Position numbers and translations under genes: made by a program. From NCBI GenBank assembly GCA_043228905.1, contig JBHGNT010000015.1, positions 15,748,001 through 15,812,000 on the forward strand: a stretch of 64,000 nt of DNA, read 5' to 3'. This DNA is from Azolla caroliniana. Taxonomy: Eukaryota > Polypodiophyta. Positions 48,225-61,300 of this stretch are shown here, piece after piece. The notes below the pieces were generated by a model. It was not told where the DNA came from and searched no databases. It was given only the letters and a program-made list of their open reading frames with translations. Within the stretch, counting starts at the first letter, position 1, and the number at the start of each line of letters is the position of its first letter.

Positions 48225-51200
48225 ATGAGAATGGCCGCCTTATCTTCTTCTTACTCTGTTTCTCCTTCTCCTTCTCCATCCTCTTGCCCTTCCTCCTCTT
48301 CTTCTTCTTCTTCCGCCGCCCCTGCGATTCTCGACACCGCTCGCTGGACCTTCTTGTCTCGATCCCTGAGAGGGGCATCCTCTAAGCTCCGAACCCCCAC
48401 CAATGGTAACAACAGTGACGGCCTTCTGCTTCTCAGGTCGACCTCTCTACGTTCCCGGATTCATGCCGTTTCCACCCACAAGCCGTTCAGATGCGTCGCC
48501 GTCTCCAATGATGGTCAGTCCCTATTTCTATTACTAAGAGTTTTCGTTGGTTGGATTTAGGGTTAGGAAGGAAGTGACTAATTATAGCAAGGACAATGCA
48601 TGAATGCCATGAATAACTGATTTTCTGGTCAGGTCTAGATTACAGAAGAAGGGTCTAGTCGTGATGAGAATGATATGCTTATATGCTTATATGCATTGGT
48701 TAACTATACTAAGAGTTTTCGTTGGTTGGATTTAGGGTTAGGAAGGAAGTGACTAATTATGGCAAGGGCAATGCATAAATGCCATGAATAACTGATTTTT
48801 ATGGTCAGGTCTAGATTACAGAAGAAGGGTCTAGTCGTGATGAGAATGATATGCTTATATGCTTATATGCATTGGTTAACTGATTTCGAAGTTAGGGTGA
48901 CGTGTAATCTTTAATTGAAGAAGGATATGCTTTCAATAAGGACAATGCTATGTTTTGGATGATTGCTATTATGGTTATGGTTAGGATTACTCCCTAAAAG
49001 AAGAAGGATCTGGTTGGAATGTTTGCATAACGGATTTGAGGGTGAGGGAAAGGAGAAGGATCTGATTGTAATGTTTATGTAATGGGTTTGAAGGTTAGGG
49101 AAAGAAGAAGGAATTTGTTGTATGAAAAGGAGAATGCTTGCATACTTTGACTATCTGGTTTTGGAGTTAGGGTTAAAGGTTAATCCTTAAAGAAGAAGGA
49201 TCTGGTTATAAGAAGGAAAATGCTTTTATGACTTGGATAACTAGCTTCAGGGTATCTTTAAACGATGAAGGATATGGTTATGATAAGGCAATGCTTGTAT
49301 CCGCAGGATATCTGATTTTAAGGTCAGGGTGTGGATTAGGGTTAGAAAAGAAGGATCTGGATGGATATGAGAAGGACGATGACTTGGATAACTGCTCTTA
49401 AGAATTTTTAAGAGAAGTAGATAGTTCTGATGAAGACATTGCTTGTATGCCCTGGAGAATTGCTCAGGGTTAGGATCAAGATGCAGATCAGGGTTAGGGG
49501 AGAAGAAGCTGGTTAGAAGGACAGTGACTTCAATAACAGGTTTTTTAAAGGAAGGATATAGTCATGAGAAAAACAATACTTGTATGCGCTGAATAATTGC
49601 ATTTAGGGTGTAGATTACAGTTAGGGCCAGTGAAGAAGGTTCGGTTTATGAGAAGGACAATGCTTCTATATGTTGGGTATGGCTAGGGTTCACATTAATA
49701 TTTAGAAGAAGAAGGGTTTTGGTTATGATAAGGAAATGCTTGTGTATGATGACACAGTTTGTGTGAATTGGTTAACAGATTTTAAGCTTGGGGTTTGGGT
49801 TAAGGTTAGTATTTAAAAGAATGCTTTGGTATCTATCAGGTGTAATCCTTGATCTATTTATTTCGCTGCAGATGTACCAACTGTGTCTGATACCAAATCA
49901 GCCTTTCTTACTAAATTCCGGAAACCGATTCCCAGCATTTATAACAATGTAATTCAAGAGCTCATTGTGCAGCAACACTTGATGCGATACAACAGAACCT
50001 ATAAATATGATGCGGTTTTCGCCTTGGGTTTCGTGACCGTTTATGATCAACTTATGGACGGATACCCAATATTGCAGGATCGAGAAGCAATATTTAATGC
50101 ATATATCGAGGCTCTCAAAGAAGATCCTAAGGCATACAGGTATAGATATGTCTTAGGTCTTACTTTTTATATTCATCACTAAGAATTTCTGTTTGTTGTG
50201 TGGATTAGAGATGGTATCCTTATTTAAGGGGATTTATGCAGCGATTAAGATTCTAAACAATAACCCATTGAAAATGAAGTGGCTAACATGTGAAAAAAGC
50301 TAGAAGTTTGCATATTTACCTGTTGGGTATCTGTACCAATATCCTGATCAGGAATTTTGAACGATTTTGGAGAGCAATAAAGGTTCACATTTTTTTGAGC
50401 AGGAGCCACAGATGGGTCTGATATAACTTATTTATGCTTTGATAGATTGAAAATGATTTACACATTGTCACATGTTGAGGAATATAAGTTGCGTGGCATG
50501 TGTAATTTTTGGAATACTAGATGTAGGCAAGTTTGGTTCAAATTTACATTTGATTTTAAAATGAAGTCTTTTGAGTTCCCCTAAGCCACTGGGAAATAAT
50601 ATGTTGTGTTCTCTTCATCTTTAAACGAGAGAGGCAAGACCCATTGTAAAAATATGGGATCTGATGAAACCATCATGGTTTTATGTGTGAGCTTATGGAT
50701 TGTATTGTCCAATAAATGTCAAGTATCCAAGGTGTTCAGGTTTCTAAAGTGTTGGGAATCAGAGATCTGTACGTTCATAGATGGGAATGGTGTTGTGTCA
50801 TGTATGTTGCATCCATTACCAAAAAGAAGTGTATAAGATGCCGATTTATAGATGAATGAAACTTGAGGAGAGCTAAGCTTAAGGTGACCTCATTGACTTA
50901 AAATTTTTTAAGGCTGAATGTTGTACATGTCCTTGCCATTATAGAAGGCCAGAAAAGAATGCAAGAAAAGGTTTGCGGACCAAAATCATCAGCAATTTGA
51001 TGCTTTCTCAGGCCACATGTATCTTTGTGTGAATAAAATTGAGGTACATTTTCTCTGATCTGTATGACTAGAGGAAATATATTTTCTCTTACCATACAAT
51101 GGAGCTTATTTCCCGGATCAAAGAAAGATAAAATAAGATAATAGAGATGCTTAACCATGAAAAGGTCGAGAACTGTCTTTTACTGTGCAAGAATCACTAG

Positions 51201-52864
51201 AGAGACAATTCCAGAGGAAGATGATATTATGAAGCATACTGTCATTTCTCCTCTTCTTACCAAAGAGCAGAAGTCATCTAGCCAAGTTCGTGTCAACTTC
51301 ATTGAGGCCTATGTGTTCGAAAACTTCAATGATGCTGAGTTGAGCAGCTCAATGATCATGAGAAATAGGGGGGAGCTTTGAAAGAATTTAGAGCTTCCAC
51401 TCAAAATTTGACACTATCTGCATTCTAGTTATGCTTGTTTACTTCCAAATTTGTCATACAAAGATTGAAAGTCTACTCATATTTTGGCTTGATTCTAGAT
51501 TATTGAGCTGTGAACTTCCTTATTTTTCCTTTGCCTACACATGAGACATTTTATCTTGTTACAAGCTAAGAAATAAAGTATGGAGCGGCATTAGATTTGA
51601 TAATATCATAATTTCCTTGGTTTTTTAAGTTTTCTTGTGATGTTTTGTGTGGATGTGAAGTCAGAAACTATACACTTTCATACTTTTCTCGTATGTTTGG
51701 CATATGCAAAACACAACTCTATCTCCAACATTTACTTTTAAACTTTTTCGAGCATTGTTTTCTGGAACGAGGAACCTCCTTTGAGTATTAGGTTTGTTAC
51801 ATCCATGAAGCTTTTTATCCATTTGTAAAATGATTGTTTTTCATCTCGATGATGGATTAGTAACACAATAATTTTTGTATACTCGAATATGATTATTGAG
51901 ATACGAAACTTTTCTAGAATTTCTCCATGCAGCTGTGCCATATTTTGTAATTGGTTGCCATTGAATATCTACTCAAGTGTTGTGTCATTGATGTTGCTTT
52001 AATGGTTTGTGTAGGAACGATGCAAAAAAACTAGAGGAGTGGGCGAGTTCAAAAACTTCTGAGACGATTGTTTCCTTTGCATCTGGTGATGGGGAGGTGG
52101 AGTGCATCCTCAAAGAAATTTCTCAGAGGGCAGCCGAAGGAAAATTTCACTACAGTCGTTTCTTTGCAATTGGACTATTTAGGTTGCTTGAAAGAGCAAA
52201 TGCCACTGATCCATCAGTCTTGGAGAAGGTAATGGGTGTATTATACTTATTTCTCATCATTGCTGTTGCCATTATGGTTGTGCCTTTGTAAATGAAGAAG
52301 TAATGATACTAAAAGAAATAATATTACCCCTCAGTTTTCAAATATTACCAGAATAGCCCTCGATGTTTCGAAATTATGCAAATGCTTCTTAGTTTTAATT
52401 AGGCAAAAGGTGCAAAAGTTGGTTTTTTCCCTCAAAAGTAATTTTACAAGCGTCTTATGAAATAAAACTCATAAGATGATCAGTTAGTTCTTTGATTTGT
52501 AAACTTGAAGACAAATCTGAGAAAGGTTTTACCAAAGTCCATAAGATGATGGTTATCTTGACATTTATGAATAACAGCTTTCAAAAGAACTAAATGTAAG
52601 TAAGTTGAGCGTTGATCGAGACCTCGATGTGTATCGCAACTTGCTGTCAAAATTAGTCCAGGCTAAAGAGCTCCTTAAGGAATATATTGACAGGTAAGGA
52701 AGTCGTGATGGTATCTGTTTTCTATGTAATGATATTTGTTTGAGACAGATATGAGCTAAATTCTTGCTCTTCATTGAAACAGGGAAAAGAAGAAACAAGC
52801 GGAGAGGGAGGCAAACTCCAAGCCTAGTGAGGCCGTTGCAAAAATGGTGTCAATCGATCTTTGA
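48225..52864 (+). CDS. THF1: THYLAKOID FORMATION 1 / Psb29, plastid protein, 5 exons
   Basis: Plastid protein needed for thylakoid formation and photosystem II turnover; cyanobacterial Psb29 is the homologue. Exons: 48225-48513, 49872-50139, 52015-52228, 52578-52693, 52783-52864, giving 322 aa. Family signatures are RKPIPSIYNNVIQELIVQQH, FALGFVTVYDQLMDGYP, AIFNAYIEALKEDPKAYR, HYSRFFAIGLFRLLERANAT and SVDRDLDVYRNLLSKLVQAK, followed by a Lys/Glu-rich coiled tail (EYIDREKKKQAER). The first about 85 residues are Ser-rich with few acidic residues, as in a chloroplast transit peptide, which favours the start at 48225 (or 48231) over the in-frame upstream ATG at 48072. Intron 1 is expanded by tandem repeats; intron 2 is 1.9 kb with nothing recognised. 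Confidence 0.96.
48533..49830 (+). repeat. Degenerate minisatellite filling THF1 intron 1, with a recent 175-bp duplication
   Basis: Units of roughly 100 bp recur about a dozen times: AGAAGAAGGATCTGGTTATG, then AGAAGGACAATGCTTGTATG, then TTGGATAACTG and (T)TAGGGTTAGGGTGTAGATTA. At the 5' end a nearly exact 175-bp duplication (copies at 48533 and 48708) shows that expansion continued recently. Confidence 0.85.
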
Positions 52865-54953
52865 ATTGAGATGTTTTGCAAGTGCATAAAATGTAAACAT
52901 TACATATAATATATGCCGGAGGTGGGAAATGGTTGTACATGCTTTTTACTGAAGTTTTTACCTGGAGGTAAGAAGTGAAAGAAAGCTACTGAGTTCAATG
53001 ACAAAGTCTTTCATTAAGTACTTTGATGCTGTATATCTCTCTTAGTTGAATTCTTTTAAATTTCCTTTGTAACATGATATTAAAAAAACGTTGTGTATTT
53101 GCAAAGGCTTTGTTTCCAAGGCGATTAATACATGACAAATGAAAAAAAACCCTGTTAACTCTTGTACTTTTTTGGATGATCAATAAGACCTCATGAAACA
53201 GATAATTGGAATGTTTTCCAGATGTGTTGGATCAATATTGCAAATGTCATTTTCATAGCTTCTATCGGTATTGTTTCTGATTGCAATGTAAATGTTGGTA
53301 CCATGGATAACTTCTATCATCCCTGTTGCTTATATCATCTCCATGGTGGTTAGTCGAGTAATAATGCAGAGATAAGAACAAGGAATACCGCTCAGAATAT
53401 GTCTCGAGGAATATCAGATTTATCCATCCACAACGGAAGTCCATGTTTTGGTTCACTTGTATTAAGTCATTCACATGCATTCTCCAATCGGATGCATTAT
53501 CAGGGCCTTGCATTGGAATACATAACACTCTTAATTCTATTGCAGTATAGGATGTGTTAGCAGCTATGTGATGATATAGTTAATTGGTTTGTGATGCTTT
53601 GAAAGGAAACAAATCCTGGCATAACTGAGAAATCAGAGTGAGGTTTGGATTTCTTTACAATTGAATGTGTTCTGACAAAATTGTGACACTTAGATTAGCG
53701 TAATGACATTGTTGTAGACGTTAAAAAGCAAGAATATTTCTCATCATTCTTCATGGATATGCAACACATGCTTATGGACTATGTACATATGTGTACGATG
53801 CAACATTTTCCAAAGAACTCGGCGCATCATTTAGGTTTGCAAAATCACAAGGGGAAAGAAATTACTGAATCTTGAAGTGTCAAACTAGTGTTGCACCCTG
53901 TATTGCCCCCACTACTTACATATCCGTAGTTCTCTGCATATCTTTAGGAATAATTAAACGATATCATTTTCTCGTCTCATCCTTTGATATGAGTCATATT
54001 CTCTTGTGAAGGTTGCACATTTATTTCTCGAAATGTCAGGGCTACTCCAACACTCGTGTAATTGCATTTTCCATAACCAATTGCACATCTAATGGTAGGT
54101 TGAAATGGCTAACTAAAATGCCACTGGCTTCATGTGGCGCAAAGAGAAATTTCAAAGGGATATCCAATAAATTGTAAATTATGCAATGAATCGTGAACAC
54201 TAAATTCAGTAATGTGAATGAAGGCCTAAACCAATAATACATGTATGTCAATGCGAAATCAATCTAAAACCAAGCATGTGTCAACATGTCAGAACCATGC
54301 ATAATGAATTTGGGCATGTTAATTGAAATTGATGTTTGTTCATTTCAAACTTTCTCTCAATAGCATTGATGAATGCATGTTTTTGAGGGAATTGTAAATG
54401 TGAAGAAGATGGGATACATGATTAAAGTGATGGATGAGGGAAATATTGGAGACTCCACAAGATCTATTTTATGTAGTTTATGATTAATGAACCTTTCATC
54501 TAGGTTCTCTATTTGATGTGTTGTCCTTGTTTTGATATGTGATGGTTCCTAGTCATTAAGCACTAATCCCTTGTGGCGCATTCTTGCATGCCTTGGGGGC
54601 ATTTCCACAACCCCACATATATACCAAAGAGTTATTTTGGCAGCCGAGAGAGAGAGAGATCAGGACCCAACAATTTCCGCATGAAAACGTAATAATAAAC
54701 ACATGAGTGTTTGAAGAAACCGCGAATGGTTTGTTTGCCAAGCATATTTAATTTACAACAATTCCAAGAGTCCCATTCATCAAAGTCTAGAGCCTAGGAG
54801 TGTGTGTGTGTGTTGTATTGATGATTTCTTTTAATGTTTGTTTATGTTTATTGTTTTGTTTGTTTATTGTTTGGTTTGTTTGTTTGTTTGGGTTCACGTG
54901 ATGAGAAGGGGTGGCCATGGCGCAAGCAAGCAACTTGTGACGTTTCTTTTGAT

Positions 54954-55003
<50 letters not shown>

Positions 55004-55305
55004 CATGCACACAAAAGAACGTGTGTTTTGTCTGTGTATGTGTCAGGGTCTCTCTCTGTCTGTTTGTCTTTCTCTTGTCTTGTTTCTCTTGTCTTGTTTG
55101 TTGGTTGCACCACCTGATCCACAACCAACCAACCAACAAAACAAACAACATTGAGATTCATGAGGGAGAGAGGCATTCTTCTTCCTTCCCTCTCTTCATT
55201 TGTCACCCCCACACTCACACACATACACGTACACATGCACATGCACATACACATACACATATCTTGAGCTTCCATTGATTGATTGGTTCCTTGCAAACCA
55301 TTAGT
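52865..55305. other. Intergenic between THF1 and the BK-type channel gene
   Basis: No gene recognised. A (CT)n run of about 20 units lies at 54959-54999, with TTTG-rich sequence at about 54830-54890 and CA-rich sequence at about 55207-55260, all in the leader or promoter region of the channel gene. Confidence 0.5.
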
Positions 55306-58300
55306 ATGTCGGACTATCCTCTCCCTCCTCCCCCTTCTCCTATTTTCGAGGAGAGGACACCCACCCCGAATGATGCTCCCGCGCGTTTCTCCAATGTCAT
55401 GCCTCCGTCGTCGACAACAACACCGAGCGATGCTACACGACGTTTCTCTAGCACCAGGCGCTTGCAAAGCTTCAGGTTTGAAGATGCTAATAATTGTGTG
55501 TGTGAGAGAGACAGAGAGATGAGAGAGATGAGAGAGAAGGGAGATGAGATTTTGAACCATGCATGGGGATCGAGGCCGCGGAGAGTATCTAACTTAAAGA
55601 ACATTCCCTCATGTTTATGTCTTTTGATGCTATGAATGTAAAGCATTGAGCCAACAACTCGAAAGAGAAAAAATAAAAAATCATAAATTTTACATCCATA
55701 GTATGCTTGAAGGTAGTTCCAAGGTAGATATGGAACCAAAAGTTCAGACACTAGATTAGATTGAGGTCAATCCAAAGGAAGAGCAAGCGAAAGAGAGAAA
55801 ACGGGTTTAGGTAAGTTCGTAAGAGTTGTCTGAGTAAAAAGAAAAATAGTCGCACATTCTACAACTTTTGTATACCCCCAAAATCATCTAGCAACCAAAT
55901 TCAGAAATAGGCGGGTCTCGAATTATGGAGGTCTCTTCAAGATGGATACATATAGTATTAAGTAGAATCCGTAAGTAGCCTAAGGCATCCATTTAATGAA
56001 ATAGAGAAGCCTAGTCACCTACATATATAAATAAGGTATTTATACCGAGATTTTGATTGAAAATACAACCTAGATTGGAGATGAGGTCGAACCTGTCATG
56101 ATGTTCAAACTTGTCTTTTCTAAATCTTATGACTTTGATGCCATGGTTTGAAATGTCATGTTACCAAGTGTTGAGAAGGCCAAAATGAACGATGTACCCA
56201 AAATAACAACCATAATTTGGTAATGGAAATGTTAGCTTAAAAGCTAAAGAGAACGAAAAAATAGTGCAAAATCCTGGAGGTGGATACAAACATTCGATGA
56301 CAACTTGTAGGCAATAAAGACATCGAGACGATGAATGTTTTCAAAAAACTTAGAACATAAACTCATTTGTATACTTAATAACTCTAGGAAGATATAATAC
56401 AAAGAAACCATGATGATGTTTGGTTGATGGACAGATGCCCCGGAAACAACACAAGGTTAGTAGACGGGTGGAGTTCTCCGGAGAGATCAACAGGAAGAGT
56501 GGAAGTGTTGTTACCAACGTTTGAAGGCATCGAGGTGCAAAGTGGCGAGATTGCCAAGTCATTATTGGTATCGGCCACAGGCCAATGTTCTACCACAACT
56601 TCTAGCCTCCCAGTTGAGGAATCAGATACTGTGGACGATAACGCACAAGGCTTTGTCTCAAATCAACCTAGTACGGGACATGGTGCCACTAGTGATGTCC
56701 TTGTGGATGGCACCACGGGAAAAAAGGCTCCCTATTGCTTCAATTGGTTCTCTATGTCATTTCTCGTAAAGTTTGTCACCAGTTGCATTTGGCCTATCCC
56801 CGAGTGGTCCGCTTCTGGCAAGAGAATCACCGTTAGCAAGGTCTCTCTCTCTCTCTCTCTCTCAAAAGATGTTAATATTTCTTTCTTTCTTTCTTTCTCT
56901 CTCTCTCTTTCTCTCTCACCCACCATCACATGTGCTTCCCTCGGCTTCAAAGACCTCTCTATTCTGGATTGACTTATGATAGAGATCTTTCAAAGACAAA
57001 AGTTATAATAGATCTAACTTGAGAATCTCACATGTGCCAAAAACCAGATTCCTTCGTCTCTTTTTATCTTATTTACTGAGTAATATTCATTATATGCCGA
57101 TTTGTTGTTCTCAAAGACGAGACAACACCTAAGATGTAATCTCTTGTTTGGTCTTATAAGCCATTTTGGCCTCTTAAAAGACGTTAATATTTCTTTCTTT
57201 CTCTCTCTCTCTCTCTTAGAGCCATTGACTTAATAGTGTAGGTGCAGAGTTCGAATCTTTGTTAGAGTACATTAACAAATTATTAATAACCAGTTGTCTC
57301 ATGGGCCAAATTTGGTCTTAGAAGACTGTTAATATATCTTTCTTTCTTTTCTTTCTGTTCTCTCTCACACACACATTCATATGTTTTTGTCACATGGAAT
57401 GCCATGGTGGAAGCATGGTAGTTTGTGTTTCACAACAATAAGCTTTAGTTATTGGGCTGCATTTCATTCTCATTATCATGTGCTGGAATGGAAGAATGAG
57501 ACCTCAATTTTCAGCTCTGTTCTGTATGTGTAGGATGTTCTATCAATATACCATGAATCCTTCCTCTATGGCAAGGTTCCACTCTCGACCAAAGTGAGAA
57601 CGAGCCTCCGAGGACCTTTTTTGGGCAGAATTTTACTGGTGGTAATGCATATCGACACCGAAAACTGATATATGCAGCTTATATGTTTTTTTATCAATCA
57701 ATGTTCGGTTATAATGTTTTGAGACATGATGCAACTCCGATTCTTCTTAATGCAGCTAGAATGCATTGCAGGCTTGCTGTTGCTAGCACTCTATGTGCGC
57801 ACGACGTGAGTTTTCTTGTTCTGAAACATGTCCTATATTAATTTCACCATTTTGAATGTGTTTGCCTTTTTTTTTTCTAAATGTTTTTGTTTGTGCATCC
57901 TTAATTCGCGAAGATATGCGAGCAACACACCACATTGGATCACGGTTGTTCAATTCTCCTGCAGCTTCTTCTTTCTACTAGATTATCTCATTAAACTTTA
58001 CAGGCAAGTCGATAAATTCTAGTATGAGCTCGTCATTTTGTCTCTAAACTACATCTGATTAGTAATATCATTTGGCAGTATTTACTAACTAAAGATAGTT
58101 GTAAAACATGGATATCCGTGCATATCAAAGATACTAACCTCTTTTTAGTTTCAACAATTTGATTAGACATTGGAAAACATTTAATTACTGGAAATGCATA
58201 CATCAGTGGTTGTCCATTAAATCTATCATTAATTTTCTTTTACATCTAAAACAGATTGGATTTACCTTTCATTCTATGTCTATTTATTAATCAGTGCCCC

Positions 58301-61300
58301 GGTGCGGCTGTATTATGCCTTATCTCTCAATGGGATTGTGGATCTAATAAGCACACTTCCAATCTATTTCATACTTAGGTGATTGGAATCATGCTTATAT
58401 CAATGAATAATGCTCTCCAAATAAATTATGTCTGTAAAATATGACTTGACGACATTGCTGTATGGAACAGTGGTGTGATGGAGGATGCGGCAATACCCCA
58501 AGTGTTTTTGGTATTTCGAGTTCTCAGGTTTGTGTCAAAGCTCAAATGTTGCAATAACCATATCCAGAAATCATGTCAGTACAGATTGAGAGCGTAGTGA
58601 TGTTGGACAGGGCAGTTCCATTGTTATCATCTTGGGCACTTCCGGGTGGAGCTGTCGGCCAAGAAATCTTTATGATGATTGCTTACTGCCTTGGAATCTG
58701 TGAGCAAATGAATTGAGTTTTTAATGATTACTAATTGTGGTATTATCACATTCTCTTTTCCTCTCACGTTCGGTCAAGTGAACCTCCTCGATCGCATAGT
58801 GGATTGTATTGATCTAGTGTATCAACTTTCGGTTGCATATGCCTTCAAGACTCTAATTTTTGTTTTATAGACAATTAGCACCATGTTAATGCTACTTTGG
58901 GTATTAAAATTGTCTTTCTTTGTTTCTTCAGTTGTGCTAGCAGCAGGGGTGTTGCAATGGGTTGAGTGGCGTGCGACCCCAAAACATGTGCAAGAATCAG
59001 AGAGTTGCCTTCCATATGGATGTCTAAGTTTCTATGATGCCTTCTACTTCGTGATTGTCACGGTAAATGATCTGCATTTCTCTCCTTGTTCTCATAAGTC
59101 AGAATATCTCACTTTGCCCCCAAATCTGCATATATACTGGATCCAGCTAACAAATAGTCTTAATATGTCATGGTTATCAAGTGGGCAGGTCTTCACTGTG
59201 GGGTATGGTGACATTACATTGAAAACAGAATGGGGTCGTTGTGTTACAATTCTCATAATTTTAGCTGCTGTCGTATATATCCCTGTAGAAATAAACAAGA
59301 TACTGGATCTGGCATCTAGAAGGTAAATCTGGTTGCTCATGCCTACCATATTTTAGGTAAAGTCTCAATCTCTCCTTGCTCCATTTCTAACCAAAAAGAC
59401 ATGTATCTGAACTTTTTTGCAGGCCTTATGGTGGGAAATATGCTGCACAAAAAGTTGTCGGGTCTCGTTTCATAATTGTTAGCGGGAATCTATCTTATAG
59501 AGCTGTAGAGGACTTTCTTTCAGAGATTTATCATCCATCACATGCTGAAGGTCAGCTTATATTATCTAATGAATGCTACATTCGTTATTGACTTTGTTAC
59601 ATTGACGATTAGTTCTTCCACACGTTTAAACTATAATACATGCGTAATCTTATTTGCAGATATGCGAGCTTTTCCTCTCCGAATGGTCATAATGGCTCCT
59701 TTTAAGCCCTCGTAAGGATTGAACATAAAAATGTTTGCAGGATGTCCATCATCTCTCTGTGTGCATTATTTTGTTGGTAATTTGTCACCCTTTGTTGCAG
59801 GTTTGAGCTAAAAGTTTTGTTAACAGAGTACAAAGGTCGTGTTGACTTCATTGAGGGCACACCCCTTAAGGACTTGGACCTTGCACGCGTGAGTGCTAAC
59901 ATTGCATCAGCATTTTTCTTGATGGCAGATCACCTGGCACAGGTTCGGCTTTCTTCAAAAGCCTGATATGTATTTAGTAATTGGGAGTCTTATAATCTAT
60001 AAAATGCTCTTATGTTTGGATTATATTCCAACAAAGCTCAGGATCCAGTCGCCGAGGATGCTGCACAAATCATGCGTACATTGTCGGTGCATAGATTTTG
60101 TGGCTCAAAGGTGCGGCTGATAGTGGAAATGTTGAAGCCAGAGAATCAAGATAATCCCATATGGGATGATGTTGATGGTGGGATTGAAATTGTATGCCCA
60201 GAAGCGATCCGGTACCAACTTCTGGCTCGAAGGTGACTCCGTAGTCATGTTTTTTCCTCAATCAGATTTCTTTGTTGTGTTGTAGTGTTCGGCAACGTAA
60301 AATTGGTCATGCAATCGATATGAACATAAAGAGGAAAAATATGAGGGATGGTATACATAGAAACTATTTGGACAATTAATAAAACAATTTTAAGTCTGCT
60401 AATTGATCATAAGATAGGCAACTCCAAATTCTCTTACCAGAGGATTGTGTGTTTTGTCAGCTGTGAAGTCAAAGGTATCTCTACTCTGGTTATAAACCTT
60501 TTCAAGTCTGGGCTTAAGGTATGCAGTCCTATGCCTGGTCATTGGATGGAAAAATATTGCCATGGACAGCAGCAAGAGATATATCCAGTAATCTTACCAG
60601 CCTGCTTCCACCAGAAAGGATTAACATTTGAGGAGGTATGCTCTATTTGTTAACTTTTACAAACATGCACAAAACTTCTTCTTCCTATATGCATGCACCA
60701 GAGATCAGTTCAACATGGATGCTGCTGATTTCTGTTAGGTTGTGGAGATTGTCTACAGCAAATTTAAGATAATTCTCTTTGGCCTTGATATCTCCATCGA
60801 TGTCACAAATGGCACACGAGAGGTCATACTCTTTCCCCACAAACGTCGAGTTCAACCTACTGACATTGGTTTCGTGATTGCGGAGGATCTTGCTGTCGCG
60901 GAAAAGGTTTCCAAATACGGAAAGGAAACTCTACATGCTTGGTATGAGAAGCTTTACCAATGGGCATTCAAAGCTCCGTATCGTCGAGATGGCACGATGA
61001 TCAATAGATCAGTGACGAAAAGTCACGAGATTCATCAACTTGGCAAGGAGTCGACAACTTCAAAATCTCAATACTTAAGCATGAGGCAAGGATCGGGAAT
61101 AATGAGTTCCGGTCATAGAGTAGACCTACAGATGCAACTACAAGAAATCGTGTGCGCTTCGACGAGCAATGCTCAAGAAAAGCTGCAAGCCCCGCACCAA
61201 GGATATGAGGAGCCATCTGGTGAGGTAAACAAGGTTTATTCTTTACAAGAGGCAGTGGACCTTATAACACAATGGCCGCCTTCGAAACCTGAAAGGCCAG

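Noticed and set aside
48560-49700. TTAGGG-containing units in THF1 intron 1 as interstitial telomere repeats
   Set aside because: The motif occurs once or twice per 100-bp unit, not as a tandem TTTAGGG array.
54787-55560. 257-residue minus-strand ORF upstream of the BK gene
   Set aside because: It is built from (GA)n, CA-rich and GTTT-type simple repeats and overlaps the BK leader and first exon in antisense. No domain is visible.
58883-59326. Taking 58883 (MLMLLWVLKLSFF) as the start of the S5 exon
   Set aside because: It looks hydrophobic but is intron sequence. The acceptor at 58931 after a strong pyrimidine tract joins in phase with exon 8 and restores the Slo-like S5, IFMMIAYCLGIFVLAAG.
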